A stretch of 64,000 nucleotides of DNA, taken from positions 1 through 64,000 of the forward strand of contig JAEWBF010000020.1 of assembly GCA_023391285.1 (NCBI GenBank), written 5' to 3'. Below, piece by piece: positions 18,025 to 26,091 of this stretch (position 1 is its first letter; each line of letters opens with the position of its first letter). The DNA is from Verrucomicrobiota bacterium. Lineage in GTDB: Bacteria; Verrucomicrobiota; Verrucomicrobiia; Opitutales; Opitutaceae. Under the pieces are notes generated by a model that saw only the letters and a list, made by a program, of their open reading frames with translations, did no database searches and was not told the DNA's origin. Made by a program: the position numbers and the translations under genes.

Positions 18025-18558
18025 TTATTCGACGATCAGCTCACCCCGCATTCCCACCTGATAGTGGCCCGGGAACGAACAAATGAACGGATACCGCCCT
18101 GGCTCCTTCGGCGCCTGGAACGTCACCGTGTCCTTTTCCTTCGGCCCCAGCAGCTTCGTGTGGGCGAGCATGTCGCCTTTCCGATCCTGCGGGATGTAGT
18201 CCGTCGTCGCCGCCTGCATCGCGTCGTTCACAAACTGATCCACCACCTGCGTCGACTTCAACAGCACCCAATTGTGCCCCATCGAAAACTTCGGCATCGT
18301 GCCGATGTTCACCAGCGTCACCGACAACGATTCGCCCGGCTTCGCGCGGATCTCCGTCAGCGAAAACTTCATCGCGTCGTTGCCCGTGATTTCGATTTCA
18401 CGCCCGCTCGCCGCGGTCGGTGCACCCGCCGATTTGTCGCCGGCCGCCGACGCATTCGACGTCTGCGCCGCATCGCCCTCCTTCTTTCCGCAACCCGACA
18501 GGAACAATGAAATGCCGGCAATCAGGCCGACGATGAATAACACGCGTGATGATTTCAT
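18025..18558 (-). CDS. Azurin-family copper lipoprotein
   Basis: 177 aa. The lipobox LSGC (Cys23) is followed by an Ala/Ser-rich linker, then azurin: GHNW gives one His ligand, and Cys160, His165 and Met170 (ICSFPGHYQVGM) the rest of the type-1 site. It carries electrons in the periplasm. As first gene of the nos operon, 14 bp before nosZ, it probably feeds electrons to NosZ. Start ATG 18558 is chosen because the signal peptide begins there; no clear ribosome site is seen. Confidence 0.93.
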   Translation of the reverse strand: MKSSRVLFIVGLIAGISLFLSGCGKKEGDAAQTSNASAAGDKSAGAPTAASGREIEITGNDAMKFSLTEIRAKPGESLSVTLVNIGTMPKFSMGHNWVLLKSTQVVDQFVNDAMQAATTDYIPQDRKGDMLAHTKLLGPKEKDTVTFQAPKEPGRYPFICSFPGHYQVGMRGELIVE

Positions 18559-18706
18559 GAGGTAGTAACGGTTAGGGGAGTTGACGCGGCGCGCAACACG
18601 CGCGACCGCACGCATAGTAGCGCGCGGCACGCGTCTGTTTCCGGCTTCTTGCACCGCTTGACAACCCCGAAATCCCCCCGCGAACCTCGCGCGCACCCTC
18701 CGGTCG

Positions 18707-19567
18707 ATGCCGCTCCTCATGATTCATCCTCTCGCCGCCCGCCACTTCCTTCGCATCACACTCCTGCTCCTGCTCCTCCCGCTCGGCGTCGACCGGATGT
18801 TTTCTCAAACCGAGCCGAAGGTTTTTACCGTGACCGGAATCGTCCGCTCGCCCCACGCGGACGGCGCGATCACGATCGAACACGACGAGATCCCCGGCTT
18901 CATGCCCGCGATGACGATGCCGTTCTACGCCAGCGCCTCCGATACCGTCGGGCTCCAGCGCGGCGACCGCGTCCAGTTCGAGTTTCACGTCGGCGCCGAA
19001 TCCCGCGCCACCAATTTCAAGAAACTCGCCGCGCCTCCGCGCCCCGACGCGCCCGCTCCGTCCGCACCGCGCCCGCCGTCCGCCCGCCTCCGCCCCGGCG
19101 ACCGCGTGCCCGACTTCGCTCTCACCACCGAGAACGACGAGCCGCTCACCGCCGCCGTCCTCGATGACCAAAATACCGTCGTCACCTTCATCTTCACGCG
19201 CTGCCCCGTTCCTGAATTCTGCCCACTGATGAGCCGCCAGTTCCAGGAACTCCAGAAAACGTCTCGCGAACAGCAGCTCGGCCTTCGCTTGCTCAGCATC
19301 ACGATCGATCCCGAATTCGATCAGCCCGACATCCTCCGCGCGTATTCAAAATCTCTCGACGCGGATCCGGCGATCTGGCGTTTCGCCACCGGCCCAACCG
19401 GAGAAATTGCCACGCTCACGCGCGCCTTCGCCGTTCGCACCGAATTCAACTCCGGCCGCCTCGACCACACCCTCGCCACCGCACTCGTCGGGCCCGACCG
19501 CTGCATCATCGAAATCTGGCGCGGCAACGCATGGAAACCCGCTGAGATCCTCGCTCGCGTGCGCTGA
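18707..19567 (+). CDS. CusF-like domain fused to SCO1/SenC copper chaperone
   Basis: 286 aa. A signal anchor is followed by a CusF-like copper fold (IEHDEIPGFMPAMTMPF; His59, Met69, Met71; the usual Trp is Met66), a Pro/Ala linker (about 108-128) and a thioredoxin-like SCO domain. The Cys pair (Cys166, Cys172; TRCPVPEFCP) has CX5C spacing instead of SCO1's CX3C; His254 is the likely third ligand. It is divergent from the azurin-nosZ operon and, since no nosL is seen, may supply copper to NosZ CuA. ATG 18719 is an alternative start. Confidence 0.9.
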   Translation: MPLLMIHPLAARHFLRITLLLLLLPLGVDRMFSQTEPKVFTVTGIVRSPHADGAITIEHDEIPGFMPAMTMPFYASASDTVGLQRGDRVQFEFHVGAESRATNFKKLAAPPRPDAPAPSAPRPPSARLRPGDRVPDFALTTENDEPLTAAVLDDQNTVVTFIFTRCPVPEFCPLMSRQFQELQKTSREQQLGLRLLSITIDPEFDQPDILRAYSKSLDADPAIWRFATGPTGEIATLTRAFAVRTEFNSGRLDHTLATALVGPDRCIIEIWRGNAWKPAEILARVR

Positions 19568-19573
19568 ACGAGT

Positions 19574-19601
19574 GGTGGAGCGCGGCGCCACCGCCGCGCT
19601 C
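19574..19601 (+). repeat. Perfect 10-bp palindrome between SCO and glyoxalase genes
   Basis: Stem GAGCGCGGCG (19578-19587), loop CCAC, stem CGCCGCGCTC (19592-19601), preceded by GTGG. It lies just after the SCO stop and before the 3' end of the convergent glyoxalase gene. It could act as a bidirectional terminator or belong to the palindromic repeat population seen elsewhere; no T run follows. Confidence 0.7.
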
Positions 19602-19642
19602 GAACAACTTCGCGAAGAGACACCGCCAACGCGGCGCCGCAC

Positions 19643-20023
19643 TCACTTCGCCTTCTGAATCAACTCCACCTCGTAGCCTTCCGGCGCGTCGATGAACGCG
19701 ATCACCGATCCGCTGCCCGTCTGCGTCGGCCCATCGCTCAACGCATACCCTTTCGCCTTCAACTCGCTCGCAAACTTCTCGAGATCCTCCACCTCGAACG
19801 CCAAGTGCATCAAATCCGGCTGCACCTTCACGCTTTCGCTGTTCGGCAACTGACACAGCTCGATCTCCTCTTCGCTGTTCGGCGTCTGCAAAAACACCAG
19901 CTGCGCCCCGCGGGGCGACGTATGCCGGCGCGTGACCTTCAGGCCTAGCGCTTCTTCATAAAACTTCACCGTCCGCTCGAGATCGTTCACGCGCATCCGC
20001 GTGTGGAGTAGTTTCTTGACCAT
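19643..20023 (-). CDS. gloA: Glyoxalase I (lactoylglutathione lyase-like VOC protein)
   Basis: 126 aa, the normal single-domain length. Metal ligands of glyoxalase I are in place: His7 (LLHTRMRV), Glu in EIELCQ, His in LMHLAFEV and Glu in YEVELIQ near the end. It isomerises the methylglyoxal-glutathione hemithioacetal in the cytoplasm. It is a single gene, convergent with SCO1 and divergent from the beta-helix gene. Confidence 0.92.
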   Translation of the reverse strand: MVKKLLHTRMRVNDLERTVKFYEEALGLKVTRRHTSPRGAQLVFLQTPNSEEEIELCQLPNSESVKVQPDLMHLAFEVEDLEKFASELKAKGYALSDGPTQTGSGSVIAFIDAPEGYEVELIQKAK

Positions 20024-20144
20024 GCGCGACGTTGAAGGGCCGGCTGAAAAAAATCAACCGGCCCATTCCGACTGGGGAGCGCTGTAAACCACGGGTGAAA
20101 CTTCCGCTGGCGGCGGGTTGGGCATCGACCTTCCCCCAAGCGCG

Positions 20145-20179
20145 GGGTGTAAGGCGAACACCCGGTGTCGTTCACCGGG
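20145..20179 (+). promoter_or_regulatory. Two overlapping hairpins before the beta-helix gene
   Basis: GGGTGT (20145-20150) pairs with ACACCC (20158-20163), and CCCGGTG (20161-20167) with CACCGGG (20173-20179). The two stems share CCC at 20161-20163, so they cannot both form fully. They lie 10 bp before ATG 20189 and could act in its mRNA leader; regulation is only inferred. Confidence 0.4.
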
Positions 20180-20188
20180 CATTCTCCG

Positions 20189-22417
20189 ATGATCATCTCG
20201 TCTATTTCCCGTGCCCTCCTCGTCGCGCTCCTGTCCTCCGTCGCCCTCGGATTCGTCTCCGCCGCGCGAGCGACCGATTACTATCTGGGCAAAGGTTCAG
20301 CTCCCGCCGGCAGCATCTCGATCCCCACGATCTCGGCCCTCAATGCGCTCGCGCTCCGTCCCGGAGACCGCGTTTTCTTCGCCGCCGGCGAAACGTTCGT
20401 CGGCACCGTCGAACTCAATCCCGAAGACGCCGGCACGCCCTCCGCACCGGTCACCCTGACGAGCCACGGCAACGGCCGCGCCACGCTTCATGGTGGCAAC
20501 AGCTCCGCGATCTCCATCTACAACGCGGCCGGTTTCATCATCCGCGACCTCAACCTCACCGGCAGCGGTCCGACCACCAACACGTCCTCCGGCCTCATCG
20601 GCGGCGTTTACCTGCCAAACGACACCAAGCTCCCCTTTCTCCGCTTCGAAAATCTCCGGGTCTCCGGCTTCAAGAAGGGCGTCGAACTTTGGGGTTGGTT
20701 CAGCGGCAACACGCGCGCGTATCCAGGTTTCAGCGACGTCAAAATGACCGGCCTCGAGGTGTTCGACAATCTCAGCGTCGGCATCGAAACCTCCGGCACA
20801 ACCCGCCCCGACGGCGACGGCACCCGCTTCTCCCACCAAGACATCACCGTCGCGCACTGCCGCGTCTGGGACCACCGCGGCGACCCCGCCTCGAAACAAC
20901 ACACCGGCAGCGGCATCCTTCTCGGCGGCGTCGACCGCGGCGTCGTCGAATACTGCGTCGCCCACGACAACGGCGGTCAAGGTCCCTCCACCGGCGGCGG
21001 GCCTTTCGGCATGTGGTGCTGGGAATCCCGCGCCATCACGTTCCAATACAACCTCGTCTACCGCCAGCGCACCTCTAGCAATCTCGACGGCGGCGCCTAC
21101 GACCTCGATGGCGGTTCCTCGCACTGCGTCGTTCAATACAACTACTCCTACCAAAACGACGGCCCCGCCATCGGCCTCATCCAATTCAACGACGCGTCGC
21201 CTCACATCAACAGCATCGTCCGCTACAACATCTCCGAAAACGACTGCCGCAAACATTCCCAGGGCGTCCTCTACATCGGCGAATACTCGGAACCTCACGG
21301 GATCACCAATGCCGACATCTACGGCAACACGTTCTTCGTCTCCACTAACCCGCGCGGCGGCAAACCCCCGGTGGTGAAGATCGATAACCACGACGACATC
21401 CGCGGCATTCGTCTGCGCAACAATGCCTTCATCGCCACGCATAACAATCTCCTGATCGCCGGCGTCCAAGCGATCCCCGCCAAAGCGTTGTATCAGGGCA
21501 ATAACTACTGGGGCGGCTCGTTCGACCTCACAAAATTCCGCGCCGGCGGCCAGGAGACGCTGAACGGCATGCCCGTCGGCTCTCGCGTCGATCCGCAGCT
21601 CCGCAGCCCCGGCAACGGCGGCACGCCCACCGACCCATCCCACCTCCCTTCCATCGACGCCTACCTCCTCCGGAGTTCCTCACCTCTCGTCGGCGCAGGC
21701 CTCGATCTGTCGTCGCTTTTCGATCTGCATCCAGGAAACACCGACTTCTACGGCGTTCCCGTTTCTTCCGCCAAACTCGACGTCGGCGCCTCCGCTGCCT
21801 CGCTGCCGCCATCGCCGATTCCCGCTCCGGTCGAACCCACCCCCGCACCCCAGCCGGATCCCATTCCGACGCCCGCTCCTGCCCCTTCACCTTCCGTGCT
21901 CGTCAGCGACGAATTCACCGGCACCGGCAGTCTTTCCGGTCGCCGACCCGACGTCGCCACGATCGCCGACCACCGCTGGTCGATTCACGCCGGCACCACC
22001 ACGATCGGCAACGACGTCGCTTCCACCAACGCGTCCTTCCGCGGCACCATCGAAACCGGCGCCGCCGACTGCGTCATCGAAACTTCGATCGTGCTCTCGA
22101 CCGCTGCCACCGGCGTCATCGTCCGCAGCACCGACAGTTCCAACTACCTCCGTCTCGTGCTCAACACGTCGTCCGTGCAACTCGTCCGCACAGCCAAGGG
22201 CAGCAACAGCACGCTCGCGACCGTCGCGCATCCGCTCGCGCTGGGCCGCACTTACGCCCTGCGCATCGTGCTCTCCGGCTCGAGCATCGGCCTCTCGATC
22301 GACGGCACGCCAGTCGCGAATTTCACCACGACGTTCAACCAAGAGGGCACGCGCCACGGTCTCCTCGCCATCAATAGCGGCGTGCGTCGCTGGGAGCGTT
22401 TCACCGTCAGCCGCTAA
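20189..22417 (+). CDS. Secreted right-handed beta-helix protein with C-terminal lectin-like domain
   Basis: 742 aa. A signal peptide (about 1-29, ending SAARA) precedes a long parallel beta-helix typical of pectate-lyase-like proteins (residues about 30-540). A proline linker with repeated PAP and PTP (about 550-580) leads to a C-terminal LamG/DUF1080-like jelly-roll domain. Probably acts on or binds extracellular polysaccharide. The 3' end overlaps the glycosyltransferase operon by 11 bp in convergent orientation. I start at ATG 20189; GTG 20165 is an alternative. Confidence 0.83.
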   Translation: MIISSISRALLVALLSSVALGFVSAARATDYYLGKGSAPAGSISIPTISALNALALRPGDRVFFAAGETFVGTVELNPEDAGTPSAPVTLTSHGNGRATLHGGNSSAISIYNAAGFIIRDLNLTGSGPTTNTSSGLIGGVYLPNDTKLPFLRFENLRVSGFKKGVELWGWFSGNTRAYPGFSDVKMTGLEVFDNLSVGIETSGTTRPDGDGTRFSHQDITVAHCRVWDHRGDPASKQHTGSGILLGGVDRGVVEYCVAHDNGGQGPSTGGGPFGMWCWESRAITFQYNLVYRQRTSSNLDGGAYDLDGGSSHCVVQYNYSYQNDGPAIGLIQFNDASPHINSIVRYNISENDCRKHSQGVLYIGEYSEPHGITNADIYGNTFFVSTNPRGGKPPVVKIDNHDDIRGIRLRNNAFIATHNNLLIAGVQAIPAKALYQGNNYWGGSFDLTKFRAGGQETLNGMPVGSRVDPQLRSPGNGGTPTDPSHLPSIDAYLLRSSSPLVGAGLDLSSLFDLHPGNTDFYGVPVSSAKLDVGASAASLPPSPIPAPVEPTPAPQPDPIPTPAPAPSPSVLVSDEFTGTGSLSGRRPDVATIADHRWSIHAGTTTIGNDVASTNASFRGTIETGAADCVIETSIVLSTAATGVIVRSTDSSNYLRLVLNTSSVQLVRTAKGSNSTLATVAHPLALGRTYALRIVLSGSSIGLSIDGTPVANFTTTFNQEGTRHGLLAINSGVRRWERFTVSR

Positions 22418-23600
22418 CCGCCGCGCCCGCTCCGGAACCGCGGCCCACGCGACGCGGTTCCGCATCCGTCTCGTTCCCCACGCCGCGCCGGTGTCGGTAA
22501 TAGTAGCGCAAGCCCGACATCCATCCGCGAATCTCCTCGCCCAGAAATCGATCTCCGTCGCGCCTGCGTCCCAGCAGACGCCGGAACATTCGCCCCGCGT
22601 AATACCGCGGCAGTCCCCACCACGCCCGCCGCGCGTTCGCTCGTCCTGACGCGCGCTCCTGCTGCACCAGCAGCGCCGCCGTATGCCCGCGTGCATACGC
22701 AAAGATCTGCTTCCGCAGCGCCGCCATCTCCCGTCGGTGTTCGTGAAACGCCACCGCCGCCGGTTCGTAACGAATCGTCATGCCGCTCGCCAACATCCGA
22801 TGCCACATCTCCGAATCCCCCGAACACCCCGCCGCGCCCGCATCGAGTCGCAAATCGAAATACCCCACCCGCTCGAACACGGTTCTCCGAAACGCCATGC
22901 TCGCACCGGCTCCGATCTTCCACACCGGACACGCCTCCTTCTTCTCTCCACCGAAAAACGCGGGCCCGAAGTCGCGCGGCAAAAATCCCTGCCCGAAACT
23001 CCATTCGCGCTCGAATAGCTGTTGCGCCTCCGTCTCCAGGCTCAGCGGCAACACCAGTCCTGTCACACCATCGATGCCCGGTTCAAACGCCGCCACCAAC
23101 CGCTCCAACCACCGGGGATGCAGCCTCACATCGTCATCCGCATAAATCACCACATCCCCCGACGCCGCTCGGGCGCCCGTGTTGCGCGCCCGATCGAGTC
23201 CCGCGGTCTCTTCGCGGATCCACCTCGCGCCCGCCGCCTCGGCCGTCTGTCTCGTTCCCAACCCACCGCTGCCATTGTCCACCACGATGATCTCGTCTGG
23301 CAACCGGGCCTGCGCGCGCAGTGAGTCGAGACAGCGTTCGAGCGACGCCACCCGATCTCGCGTGCAAATGATCACAGAGGTTCGCAGCGATCCATCCGCC
23401 ACCCGCAATGCTCTTTCCACCGCTCTCCGTTCAACGGCTTTCTCGACCAACACCGCCGTCGCAATTCCTTCCGTCGGCAACGCCACATACGCCTGCCCCA
23501 CCGGTCGTTCGTCTCGCCAAAAAACCAGGAACGCGTTCGTCGGTGCACCGCACAAACGTGCGGGCGGATTCGCGAGATCGACGTGCCGGATTTCCATCAT
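22407..23600 (-). CDS. Family 2 glycosyltransferase
   Basis: 397 aa. After about 70 N-terminal residues comes a GT-A fold: SVIICTRDRVASLERCL, VDNGSGG and the metal motif YADDDVRLHP, then a GDSEMW acceptor-side motif. The basic C-terminus (RRLLGRRRDGDRF) suggests membrane association. It should transfer a sugar from a nucleotide donor to a growing glycan. Start ATG 23600 overlaps the previous stop (ATGA) and has an AGGA site. Last gene of the glycosyltransferase operon. Confidence 0.9.
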   Translation of the reverse strand: MMEIRHVDLANPPARLCGAPTNAFLVFWRDERPVGQAYVALPTEGIATAVLVEKAVERRAVERALRVADGSLRTSVIICTRDRVASLERCLDSLRAQARLPDEIIVVDNGSGGLGTRQTAEAAGARWIREETAGLDRARNTGARAASGDVVIYADDDVRLHPRWLERLVAAFEPGIDGVTGLVLPLSLETEAQQLFEREWSFGQGFLPRDFGPAFFGGEKKEACPVWKIGAGASMAFRRTVFERVGYFDLRLDAGAAGCSGDSEMWHRMLASGMTIRYEPAAVAFHEHRREMAALRKQIFAYARGHTAALLVQQERASGRANARRAWWGLPRYYAGRMFRRLLGRRRDGDRFLGEEIRGWMSGLRYYYRHRRGVGNETDAEPRRVGRGSGAGAAVSG

Positions 23601-24478
23601 CCGCGTTCCTTTCCGCCAAGCTGCGGCCTCACCCCGCGACGGCCAGTGAGATGCTGGTAAGAGTCGATCAGCTGCGGCGGACACAGATGCCGCAACAGCC
23701 GTTTCATATGCTGCGGGCTCCGCCACGTGTGCACGAGCGGCCGCCCCGTTCGCGCGCAGAACCGGTTGTAATACTCCCGGTTCATCCGCATCTGCTCATA
23801 GACGCTCGTCCGCTTCAGCACGGTGTGCGAACCCGGATGCCGCCGCCAATACGTGTGCGGCTCCTCCAGCGTGACAATCTCGCCGAAATGCGGCGCCACC
23901 AACGCCAGCCGCGCATCCGGCCACAATGCCAATCCAGGTTCCTCCTCCAACGGCAGCCGCTGCGCCAAATAACTGCGGCGAAACGCGAGCGCACTCGTCG
24001 AATAATAAATATTCACGTCCTGCGTGGTATGAATGTGCTTCACGTAATCCACCGCGTGTCGGCGCGGGTCGTATTCTACTCCGACAACGTTGCCATGCGC
24101 GTTCAGTTTCCACTGCGGAGCTTGGACCATGATGACGCTCTCTGAGCGCGCGAATGCCTGTTCATAAGCTTCGATGTGCTTCGGCCCGAACGCGTCGTCG
24201 CCGTCGAGCAGGAAAATCAGGTCTCCCGTCGACCTCGCAAACGCCGCTTCGATCGCTTTCGCCTGGTTCTGCATCGGCGCGCCCGTTCCTCCCGGTCCCT
24301 CGATCGTCCTCACCCCCGGCGCGAAACTCGCCAGGATCGCACGGCTCTCATCCACGCTGCCGTCGTCATAGGCAATCACCTCGTCCGCCGGTCGCGTTTG
24401 CGCGAGCACCGACTCCACGCACGTGCGAAGATACGACGCGTTATCGCGATTGTTGATGAGCACCGAAATCTTCGGCAT
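23597..24478 (-). CDS. Family 2 glycosyltransferase
   Basis: 293 aa. GT-A fold with ISVLINNRDNASYLRTC at the N-terminus, AYDDGSVDES and the metal-binding LLDGDDAFGP. A likely acceptor region lies near VEYDPRRHAVDY. It lies 12 bp after the GT39-like gene and overlaps the next glycosyltransferase by ATGA, so it belongs to the same glycan-assembly operon. The donor sugar cannot be told from sequence. Confidence 0.9.
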   Translation of the reverse strand: MPKISVLINNRDNASYLRTCVESVLAQTRPADEVIAYDDGSVDESRAILASFAPGVRTIEGPGGTGAPMQNQAKAIEAAFARSTGDLIFLLDGDDAFGPKHIEAYEQAFARSESVIMVQAPQWKLNAHGNVVGVEYDPRRHAVDYVKHIHTTQDVNIYYSTSALAFRRSYLAQRLPLEEEPGLALWPDARLALVAPHFGEIVTLEEPHTYWRRHPGSHTVLKRTSVYEQMRMNREYYNRFCARTGRPLVHTWRSPQHMKRLLRHLCPPQLIDSYQHLTGRRGVRPQLGGKERG

Positions 24479-24489
24479 GGCGTCGGTCC

Positions 24490-26091
24490 TCAGAACGTTT
24501 CTCCCTCGCGCGGCCGAAACTCGCGGATCGCGATGTTTCCCACGCGTTCTTCGCGCGACACCCGCGCACGCTCGCGCAACCACTCCTCCGCCGGCGCGGA
24601 CGCGCCGACCAGGTGCAACGACACTACCCACACCGCGCGTTTGCCATCGATCAGCCGCGCCAACGACTCCGGCACACGCCTTTGTCCGAGTTGCTCCACC
24701 CACACCGCGGCGTCGACCGGAGCCGTCAGATACCGCGCCAGCGACAACGCGCCCGTCGGCACCGACTGAATCAAAACCAGATCCCCCGCCTCGGCCGCTG
24801 CATTCACTCGCCGCGCCGCTTCGCGCGTCGGCTGCCCGCTGCGTCCGTCGTTACGATAGATGCTCCGCAGCGGCAAACTCCAGCACAGCAAAACCACCAA
24901 TATCGCCACGCCACCCCGCCCACCGCGCCAACTCGCCAGCATCCATCCGCCGAGCACGCATGCCGCCGGCAGCGCCGGCGTGCTATAACGCGGATACTCC
25001 GCAATGAACGTTCCGCGCAACGCGTCCACCAGCAATGGTCCGAGCGCCGCCGCCGCCCACCACGCCCACACCAGGCACTCCTGTGCGCCAAACATCCGTC
25101 GGCGATCTCGCCACCACATCAGCGCCGCACTCGCCCCAAACACCGCCAGCGCCATCAAGCCCACCTTGCGATGCGGTCTCCACAAATAATTCCCATCGCC
25201 CGAAAACCAACGCGTCAGCGAATCCATCGCCACCTTCGGCCAGGTGTAAGCATCCGATTTCCACGTCACCCAATCCTGCGTGATCCGCCACGCCGCAAAA
25301 ACGTCCGGCAGCCGGGCATACCACGGCGCCATCAGCGCCACGACCGCCACCGCGTGCAGCCCCAGTCGTCCCAATTCAACCGCCTTCTCCTTTCCGCGTC
25401 GCTCCATCGCCATCGTCATCGCCCATCCCGCGGCGAGCGCCGCCCAAGCAAACAAGAAGTAGTAATGCACCCAAAACCCCGCCGCCGATCCCGCTATCCA
25501 AATCGCGGATACACCCCACCCTCGTTGTCCCCGCATCAGCCGCAACGTCGCCGCCGCCACCGTCAGCACGCACAGCCAGAGCAACGGATACATCCGCGCT
25601 TCCGTCCCATAGTAGAGCGTCATCGGCGCCGCTGCGAAGAGCACCGCCGCCATCCACCCCCCTCGTTCGCCGTGCACGTCTCGCGCGATCCAGAACACCA
25701 GGGGCACGCATGCCAACGCCGCCATGATCGCGAACGCCCGCAGGGCGAAATCGCTCGTCCCCGCCACGCGCAGCCACCCGTGCAGCAGCAGATAATACAA
25801 CGGCGGACTTGTATCCGACAGCGCCACCGCCCGCAGCACATTCGCCGGAGTGGACACCTCGTCCTCCATCCGCAAATACCGCTGCAACTCCGCCACGTTA
25901 ACCGGCTCCGCCGTCTCCACAAAATCACCGCGCGCCGGTTCCGCCGCGGCCGCCGGATGCTCCATGCTATGCCCCGTCGCCATCGCGAGCGAAAACACTT
26001 CATCCGCCCACAGCCCGCTGCGCACCGCAATGGCCGCCTGCATCGCCGCGGAAACGGCGATCAGGATCGCAAGTCCCACGCGTGTCCTCAT
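24490..26091 (-). CDS. GT39/ArnT-like integral membrane glycosyltransferase
   Basis: 533 aa. A GT-C architecture with about ten or more hydrophobic segments. The N-terminal loop carries GLWADEVFSL, matching the Asp-Glu motif of ArnT/PMT (GT39) enzymes that use polyprenyl-phosphate sugars. A soluble tail of about 120 residues ends the protein. It should glycosylate lipid or protein outside the membrane. Start ATG 26091 overlaps the stop of the methyltransferase-GT2 fusion (ATGA); about 65 codons of open frame lie upstream but lack the family start. Confidence 0.85.
   Translation of the reverse strand: MRTRVGLAILIAVSAAMQAAIAVRSGLWADEVFSLAMATGHSMEHPAAAAEPARGDFVETAEPVNVAELQRYLRMEDEVSTPANVLRAVALSDTSPPLYYLLLHGWLRVAGTSDFALRAFAIMAALACVPLVFWIARDVHGERGGWMAAVLFAAAPMTLYYGTEARMYPLLWLCVLTVAAATLRLMRGQRGWGVSAIWIAGSAAGFWVHYYFLFAWAALAAGWAMTMAMERRGKEKAVELGRLGLHAVAVVALMAPWYARLPDVFAAWRITQDWVTWKSDAYTWPKVAMDSLTRWFSGDGNYLWRPHRKVGLMALAVFGASAALMWWRDRRRMFGAQECLVWAWWAAAALGPLLVDALRGTFIAEYPRYSTPALPAACVLGGWMLASWRGGRGGVAILVVLLCWSLPLRSIYRNDGRSGQPTREAARRVNAAAEAGDLVLIQSVPTGALSLARYLTAPVDAAVWVEQLGQRRVPESLARLIDGKRAVWVVSLHLVGASAPAEEWLRERARVSREERVGNIAIREFRPREGETF

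Noticed and set aside
18559..18706. FNR/NNR-type box between azurin and SCO genes
   Set aside because: Two TTG-N10-CAA strings occur, but the spacing is wrong for TTGAT-N4-ATCAA and they lack the flanking bases.
20037..20064. Terminator-like GGGCCGG / CCGGCCC pair upstream of the glyoxalase gene
   Set aside because: No T run after either stem and it lies upstream of the gene start, so a terminator role is unlikely.
20065..20188. c-di-GMP or other known riboswitch upstream of the beta-helix gene
   Set aside because: I could not match the conserved cores of known classes; only simple hairpins are seen.
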